A stretch of DNA of 6,763 bases from an uncultured Spirochaetaceae bacterium. GTDB lineage: Bacteria; Spirochaetota; Spirochaetia; Treponematales; Treponemataceae. The DNA lies in the NCBI GenBank assembly GCA_902796985.1, contig CADBRC010000355.1, positions 1-6,763 of the forward strand, in the 5' to 3' direction. Under the pieces are notes generated by a model. It ran no database searches. It saw only the letters and a program-made list of their open reading frames with translations, and had not been told where the DNA came from. The position numbers and the translations under genes are program-made. Shown here in pieces: positions 1-3,874 of this stretch; position 1 is the first letter of the stretch; each line of letters begins with the position of its first letter.

Positions 1-474
1 CGCAAGCAGGTAGGAGTAGATGATGTGTATATGAAAGTATATCTTCTTGTCTGTTATAAAATAAGGGCCATCGCCGTTCCAGTCTGTTGCACGGCAGACA
101 AAAGCCAGCCCCGAAGTGGAGTTCATCAGGAACATGATGGAATCCATCGCCGTCACCAGCATAAGAATGGCTTCCAGCATGACAATGCTGCTCCTGTCCT
201 CCTGACGCATGAGCGAGGTGTAGGAGAGGCAGAAGCGGAGCAGGAATATCAGGATCCAGTTGACGCTTCCGTAGAAGACGGCATACGCCAGGCTGGCCAG
301 GGGGAGGCTGGAAGTCGCGGCGATGAATACATGGCTTAAGACCGCAATGCTTGCTGCCACTATCGCATCAGCAAGCCTGGAGGAACTGCTGCCATCGCTC
401 TTCTTGGCCCATATCAGGCCCAAAAAGAGCATCAGGTCTACCAGAAGGAAGACCGCCGCAAAAAACACTTTCAT
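1..474 (-). CDS. N-terminal fragment of a multi-pass membrane protein, possibly a 7TM sensor domain (partial, runs off the left edge)
   Basis: Reading leftward from the ATG at 474-472, the frame stays open for 158 codons to base 1 with no stop, so the gene is cut by the window edge. The translation begins MKVFFAAVFLLVDLMLF. Hydrophobic segments lie near residues 3-22, 37-58, 64-82 and 97-117, and a fifth starts near 147. A polar stretch at about 118-146, probably an external loop, contains the sequence WNGDGPYF. This layout, especially the fourth helix with a Leu-Met-Asn end, then the loop, then an aromatic and His-rich helix (YFHIHIIYSY), resembles the N-terminal 7TM region that precedes GGDEF or histidine-kinase output domains in several bacteria. 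The output domain would lie outside the window, so the function is inferred. No Shine-Dalgarno sits at a normal distance: the only purine run (GAGGG) is about 25 nt upstream. The same-strand neighbour hslO ends 88 nt upstream. An unrelated polytopic membrane protein cannot be excluded. Confidence 0.75.
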   Translation of the reverse strand, partial: MKVFFAAVFLLVDLMLFLGLIWAKKSDGSSSSRLADAIVAASIAVLSHVFIAATSSLPLASLAYAVFYGSVNWILIFLLRFCLSYTSLMRQEDRSSIVMLEAILMLVTAMDSIMFLMNSTSGLAFVCRATDWNGDGPYFITDKKIYFHIHIIYSYLLA

Positions 475-489
475 AATTGAATCAATTAT
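473..489. promoter_or_regulatory. Perfect 17-bp palindrome over the -10 box and start codon (candidate operator)
   Basis: The sequence ATAATTGA-A-TCAATTAT (plus strand) has two exact 8-bp inverted arms around one central base. It overlaps five of the six bases of the TATAAT box and two bases of the ATG of the leftward membrane-protein gene. A dimeric repressor bound here would block RNA polymerase directly. As RNA, only part of it would be transcribed, so a DNA-binding role fits better than a terminator. The binding protein is unknown. AT-rich composition raises the chance of a fortuitous palindrome. Confidence 0.45.
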
Positions 490-513
490 AATAGCTTTTC
501 CCTCTTTTTTCCA
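485..513 (-). promoter_or_regulatory. Predicted sigma70-type promoter of the truncated membrane-protein gene
   Basis: On the minus strand a perfect TATAAT (490-485) is preceded, with a 17-nt spacer, by TGGAAA (513-508), a four-of-six match to TTGACA. Only 10 nt separate the -10 box from the ATG at 474, so initiation six to seven bases beyond the box would leave a leader of about four nucleotides. The surrounding spacer is AT-rich compared with the flanking genes. It is predicted from sequence alone. Confidence 0.5.
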
Positions 514-544
514 TAAAAATATGAGAATTCCTGCCGATTTCCGC

Positions 545-573
545 CCCTACAGCTCGTTCGCCCTACAGCTCGT
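545..573. repeat. Short tandem duplication at the hslO stop codon
   Basis: The 13-mer CCCTACAGCTCGT occurs at 545-557 and again at 561-573, a 16-nt period. On the minus strand the first copy read (573-561) contains the last codons and TAG stop of hslO, and the second copy lies just after the stop in another frame. It looks like a small local duplication that left the protein end intact. Confidence 0.7.
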
Positions 574-1567
574 CCACCCCGATGTGGTAAACCGAGGAGC
601 AGTTGCGGCAGATCAGCTCCAGAGGCTCGCCCTTCTGCCGGATGTCATCCAGCTCCGCCTGCGGCAGGGCACGGACATGACGCAGAAACAGCTCCTTGGA
701 GCAGGGACAGTCGTAGACGACGCTCCGGTGCAGGGCAACGACCGGTGAGAATTCTGCAAACACCAGGGACAGGTAGTCCTCCGTCCCCTTCCCCTCGCTG
801 AACCAGCTGCCTATCGCAGGCTTGCTCGTGCAGCGCTCCTCCAGCTTGGACAAAAGTTCCTCGTCCGCACTGATATCCGGGGAAGACGACAGCTGGCTGC
901 CCTTCCGCGCAACCCCCTTGTAGCTGCCGCCGGTCTCCGGCATGACCTGAAGGAATATGCCGCCTGCACCGACAATCCGCCCCTGCCTGTCCATTTGGAT
1001 TGACGTAGTAAGGGCTGTCTTTATCTGCTCGCTGCGGTCAAAGTAGAACACCAGGTCATCCGCAATGTTCCCCGTCGTATTGACGGAGCTGGTCTGCGGA
1101 TATTTGTCGCCGGGGCGGACAGTCTGCACGGTCATAATCCCCTCGCCGCCGAGGAACGGCTTCATGTCCCAGCCTTCAAGCGGCTTGTCCAGAGGAATGC
1201 TGTCCGCAAGGAGGCAGCCCCTGACCCACCCGGCGGAGTCAGCCTCCACGCTGAAGCCTTTGGCAGGGGCGTCCTCCACCTCGTAGCGCAGGCTGACGTG
1301 TTCCCGCCCCTTCATGACGGCGGGAATCAGCAGGGCGGCAGAAAGGCATGCCTGTCCCAGTATGTAGCTTTCCAGTATGCCCGGTGTCTGCCCGGCGGAC
1401 TGCCATGAAGCGGAGTGCTGCGCCCGCATCTGATTGACCAGGTGGGTCCCGTGGAAGAGTGCGCCCCGGAAGCGCCCGTCCGCCATCGTGAAATGTATCA
1501 TGTCATCCGCAGGGAGTGCCCGCAGAAACTCAGCAAGCTCTTTATCCTGAATCTCAGCCTTTATCAT
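563..1567 (-). CDS. hslO: Hsp33 family redox-regulated molecular chaperone
   Basis: Hsp33 is a cytoplasmic holdase kept inactive by a zinc-bound four-cysteine switch. Oxidation together with unfolding stress releases the zinc, forms disulfides and exposes the client-binding surface. The protein has 334 residues from the ATG at 1567. Family features are the N-terminal fold with VEADSAGWVRG (about 107-117), the GAGGIFLQVMPE segment (about 200-211), and the C-terminal switch CPC (C287, C289) and CRNC (C320, C323). The 30 residues between the two cysteine pairs match the spacing I recall for E. coli Hsp33, so the switch should work. At 334 residues it is about 40 longer than the usual roughly 290, with the likely extra material before the zinc domain (around 222-265). 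The start at 1567 is chosen because GGGAGG lies 7 nt upstream. An upstream in-frame start at 1612 would overlap the preceding gene and has no such site. It follows the DUF4954 gene by 16 nt and is probably co-transcribed with it. The stop is TAG. Confidence 0.95.
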   Translation of the reverse strand: MIKAEIQDKELAEFLRALPADDMIHFTMADGRFRGALFHGTHLVNQMRAQHSASWQSAGQTPGILESYILGQACLSAALLIPAVMKGREHVSLRYEVEDAPAKGFSVEADSAGWVRGCLLADSIPLDKPLEGWDMKPFLGGEGIMTVQTVRPGDKYPQTSSVNTTGNIADDLVFYFDRSEQIKTALTTSIQMDRQGRIVGAGGIFLQVMPETGGSYKGVARKGSQLSSSPDISADEELLSKLEERCTSKPAIGSWFSEGKGTEDYLSLVFAEFSPVVALHRSVVYDCPCSKELFLRHVRALPQAELDDIRQKGEPLELICRNCSSVYHIGVDEL

Positions 1568-1574
1568 CGATATT

Positions 1575-1580
1575 CCTCCC
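1575..1580 (-). promoter_or_regulatory. Shine-Dalgarno of hslO
   Basis: GGGAGG on the minus strand sits 7 nt before the ATG at 1567, inside the 16-nt gap after the DUF4954 stop codon. It fixes the hslO start. It is also the only strong Shine-Dalgarno at a proper distance among the four genes here. Confidence 0.85.
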
Positions 1581-1583
1581 AGT

Positions 1584-3809
1584 CTACCGCAATTTCCTGA
1601 AAATCTTCTCAAGCACGCCGTTGAACTCGTCCGTCGAGTACCGCAGGTGCTTCAGGAAGGAGTTGTCCTCAAGGGAGCCCAGGACGGTATCCCGCTCCTT
1701 CTTGTTCCTGAAGGTTATTGAGCGGAAGAAATCAGTGTAGTCCTTCTCGCGGGAAGTTATGGAAGACTCCAGCATGTTCATCGAGACATAAGCGACATCG
1801 ATCGTTATGTCCTTGTATACCTCACGGTCGAAGGTCCCGCTGTCCCGGCTGTAGAGCTGTTCCAGAAGGTAGAGCGCATACCGGGCCTTGTAGTCCGTGT
1901 AGGACCTCTGGCACTCGTCATAAAAGGCATGCACCTCATCCCAGCTCTTTATGCGTCCTATCTTGACCAGCGAGAACATCTCGTAGACCTTGGAGGCGGG
2001 GATGACCTGGCCGCCGGCGTTCATCCAGCTGGTATACAGGGGCAGGGCCTTGATAGTCTCAATGTCGGCTTTTCCCAGCTCCTCTATGTCATGCTCCAGC
2101 CCCCACTGCATCAGGCTCTCCACGGCGAAGTACTTCATTATGCGCCGGTACTCCCGGTAGGCCTGGGCGGGTTTCTCTATAAGCGCGCCGTGCTTCCTCT
2201 GGCAGCGGTCGTCCAGAAGGAGGAACTTTGCCTCGGGATTCTGGTGCAGGTAGTCCTTGGCTATCTGCCGCCTCTCCTCCTCGCTCTGCGCGGCGGCAGC
2301 CTTCTGCCGTGTCTCGGACAGGTAATCCGGCCGGGGATTATGCAGGGTCATCTTGCCCAGAGCATCGTTCGGCAGCTTGAGGTAGCGCTCGGTAAGGTCG
2401 ATGAGCCTCTTGACGGCGGCCTCCACTTCCTGCATGGTGTCCGGCGCAAGGGGATCAGTCTCTATGTGCTGGACTTTGACAACCCTCTTGTCGCGGGCGG
2501 AGAACTTGTACTTGTTGCGGACAATCGCGAACATATTATAGATGAACCAGTAGGCCGGGATAATGTGCACGGCCCCGTCTTCCCCTCCCGTCGCAACAAG
2601 GGAGAAGGGATAGGTTATGTTCAGCTCGTTCTGGTAGCTGCCTTTGGACACCAGGACAAAGGAGGCAAAACGGGAGTCATACTTGAAATCCGAGCAGAGT
2701 CCGGGCCAGAAGCCCCGCCCTGCAATCATCTCCCCGTCAGGCGAGCGGGAGTTGTGGTTGGAGCCAATCGTCGCCGCCGAGGCCACGTTGCTCTGCCCCA
2801 TCACGGTCGCCGCAATAAGGAAGGAAGAGTTATGGTGCTGCTCGTGGAAGGGGAAGATAAGGTTGTTCAAAAGCTCGCAGCATGATACCGTCGAGTTGTC
2901 CCCCAGGAAAGAGTTCAGGAGGCGCGCCCCGTACTTCAGGTGGCAGTTCCGCCCCATGACGAAGCGGACGGCGACCGCCTGGTAGAAGACGTGGCTGCCG
3001 TAGCCCATGATGCCGTTGACCATCTCCACGCCCTCGCCTATCTGGCTCGGCTCCTGCTCGCTCGACAGGACGGTGATGTTCTTGAGCTTGAAGGCCCCCT
3101 TTATGTAGGCGAAGGACCCGATTTTCGCATCCTTGAGCAGGGTGCAGTTCTTTATGACAACATCGTCCTCGACGATTCCGAAGGTATTGTTCTTACCGTC
3201 GTTGCCCGCCTCCGTCAGCTCGACGAAGCGGCTCATCAAGAGGGAATCCTCGCGGAAGCGTGACCAGAGGAATGCATCAGCCGCTATCATGCCGGTAAAG
3301 GCGAGGATGCCCCGGTTTCCGTTCTCGTTGCCGACCCCTATCCAGATGCGGTTCTCCTCGTCCTCGCCCTCTTTCAGGATTCCCTCGCCGAACTTGGAGT
3401 GCTTGGTACAGCTCATTTCCTGAATGTTGAAGAGCATGACCCGGTCGCCTATCTTGTAGTTGGACAGGTAGCCCACATTGTGGACCACGCAGTCGTCCCC
3501 GATGACGACATCGTAGAGGACCGAGCGGTAGATGCCCGTGTTCAGCTCCAAATCGTGAAAACGGAGGGTAGCCGGGCGGACAATGCCCAGCACAATGACC
3601 CCGTTGAATACTGACCAGCTTATGAGGGAGGGATTGAACTCCCCCTCCCCCTCGGGGACGAACACATTCTGCCAGTCCGGGTCGGAAGAGACGTTCCCGT
3701 TCCGCAGCAGCACGGATATTTCATCAGGGGTAAGGTGCCTCTTGCCCGCGACCTTCCTGGCCAGACAAACCGGCCCCCCCCTGTCTTTGAGCAGCGTAAC
3801 TTTCGGCAT
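1584..3809 (-). CDS. DUF4954 family protein with a left-handed beta-helix (hexapeptide-repeat-like) core
   Basis: The 741-residue protein has no signal peptide and is probably cytoplasmic. Its biochemical role is unknown. Residues about 25-80 form a conserved entry segment (RHLTPDEI, then VFNGVIVLGIVRPA). Residues about 95-400 contain repeated turns of the hexapeptide type, such as VVIGDDCVVHN, YKIGDRVML, DVVIKNCTLL and AKIGSFAYIKG, as in left-handed beta-helix acyl- and nucleotidyltransferases. A signature region, NLIFPFHEQHHN (317-327) followed by ATIGSNHNSR (346-355) and GRGFWPGL (364-371), is what identifies DUF4954. It is rich in His and Asn and could bind substrate or metal. Residues about 430-741 are a charged helical C-terminal region. 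The ATG at 3809 is preferred because an upstream in-frame TTG at 3845 lies inside the predicted -35 box. The gene reads leftward, 16 nt upstream of hslO. An eight-G tract falls at codons 10-12. A transferase acting on sugars is only a fold-based guess. Confidence 0.9.
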   Translation of the reverse strand: MPKVTLLKDRGGPVCLARKVAGKRHLTPDEISVLLRNGNVSSDPDWQNVFVPEGEGEFNPSLISWSVFNGVIVLGIVRPATLRFHDLELNTGIYRSVLYDVVIGDDCVVHNVGYLSNYKIGDRVMLFNIQEMSCTKHSKFGEGILKEGEDEENRIWIGVGNENGNRGILAFTGMIAADAFLWSRFREDSLLMSRFVELTEAGNDGKNNTFGIVEDDVVIKNCTLLKDAKIGSFAYIKGAFKLKNITVLSSEQEPSQIGEGVEMVNGIMGYGSHVFYQAVAVRFVMGRNCHLKYGARLLNSFLGDNSTVSCCELLNNLIFPFHEQHHNSSFLIAATVMGQSNVASAATIGSNHNSRSPDGEMIAGRGFWPGLCSDFKYDSRFASFVLVSKGSYQNELNITYPFSLVATGGEDGAVHIIPAYWFIYNMFAIVRNKYKFSARDKRVVKVQHIETDPLAPDTMQEVEAAVKRLIDLTERYLKLPNDALGKMTLHNPRPDYLSETRQKAAAAQSEEERRQIAKDYLHQNPEAKFLLLDDRCQRKHGALIEKPAQAYREYRRIMKYFAVESLMQWGLEHDIEELGKADIETIKALPLYTSWMNAGGQVIPASKVYEMFSLVKIGRIKSWDEVHAFYDECQRSYTDYKARYALYLLEQLYSRDSGTFDREVYKDITIDVAYVSMNMLESSITSREKDYTDFFRSITFRNKKERDTVLGSLEDNSFLKHLRYSTDEFNGVLEKIFRKLR
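3774..3781 (-). repeat. Eight-G homopolymer tract near the 5' end of the DUF4954 gene
   Basis: On the coding strand, codons 10-12 (AGG GGG GGG, Arg-Gly-Gly) contain eight consecutive G bases, starting 28 nt into the gene. Gain or loss of one base would shift the frame almost at once. The tract lies in the poorly conserved leader before the recognisable DUF4954 sequence. In Treponema pallidum, G tracts of about this length are known to vary by slippage. Confidence 0.8.
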
Positions 3810-3816
3810 GGGGGGA

Positions 3817-3845
3817 ATTATAAAGCTTTTGCAAGCCTTTTGCAA
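3817..3845 (-). promoter_or_regulatory. Predicted promoter of the DUF4954-hslO operon
   Basis: On the minus strand TTGCAA (3845-3840, four of six matches to TTGACA) is followed by a 17-nt spacer and a perfect TATAAT (3822-3817). Only seven bases, T followed by six C, separate the -10 box from the ATG at 3809. Initiation at the normal distance would start at or next to the A of the ATG, which predicts a leaderless mRNA. No Shine-Dalgarno is present. Confidence 0.65.
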
Positions 3846-3846
3846 G
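3826..3846. repeat. Two 10-bp direct repeats with an 11-bp period in the divergent promoter region (candidate regulator site)
   Basis: CTTTTGCAAG occurs at 3826-3835 and 3837-3846. Each copy contains the palindrome TTGCAA. The 11-bp period places both copies on the same face of the DNA. The second copy contains the -35 hexamer used by the leftward promoter and overlaps the weak -35 region of the rightward one, so a bound protein could control both genes. No binding protein can be named. Confidence 0.5.
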
Positions 3847-3866
3847 TTTACGCAATGTGCTATAAT
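3839..3866 (+). promoter_or_regulatory. Predicted extended -10 promoter of the M16-like gene
   Basis: A perfect TATAAT at 3861-3866 is preceded by TGC, giving the extended -10 form TGNTATAAT. This can compensate for a weak -35. The best -35 candidates are TTTGCA (3839-3844, 16-nt spacer) or the palindromic TTGCAA (3840-3845, 15-nt spacer) shared with the opposite promoter. Eight bases separate TATAAT from the ATG at 3875, so the predicted leader is one or two nucleotides. No Shine-Dalgarno is present. Confidence 0.65.
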
Positions 3867-3874
3867 ATTCCGCT

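Noticed and set aside
514..525. Inverted repeat CATA-tttt-TATG between hslO and the membrane-protein gene as a terminator
   Set aside because: The stem is only four AT-rich base pairs and is not followed by a T-run on the minus strand, so no terminator can be supported there.
25..748. Two plus-strand open frames (25-339 and 323-748)
   Set aside because: They are low-complexity, charged translations without family features. The minus strand over the same bases encodes a membrane protein with clear hydrophobic segments and the end of Hsp33.
1568..1612. Upstream hslO start at 1612
   Set aside because: It would overlap the end of the DUF4954 gene and precede the GGGAGG site, which is placed correctly for the ATG at 1567.
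1929..2885. A 318-codon open frame on the plus strand opposite the DUF4954 gene
   Set aside because: The minus strand carries a clearly recognisable family across the whole interval. The plus-strand frame shows no recognisable motif and is a by-product of GC-rich codon use.
3810..3845. TTG at 3845-3843 as the DUF4954 start, adding 12 residues
   Set aside because: The TTG is part of the predicted -35 hexamer and the added codons run through the spacer and the -10 box. The ATG at 3809 fits the promoter much better.
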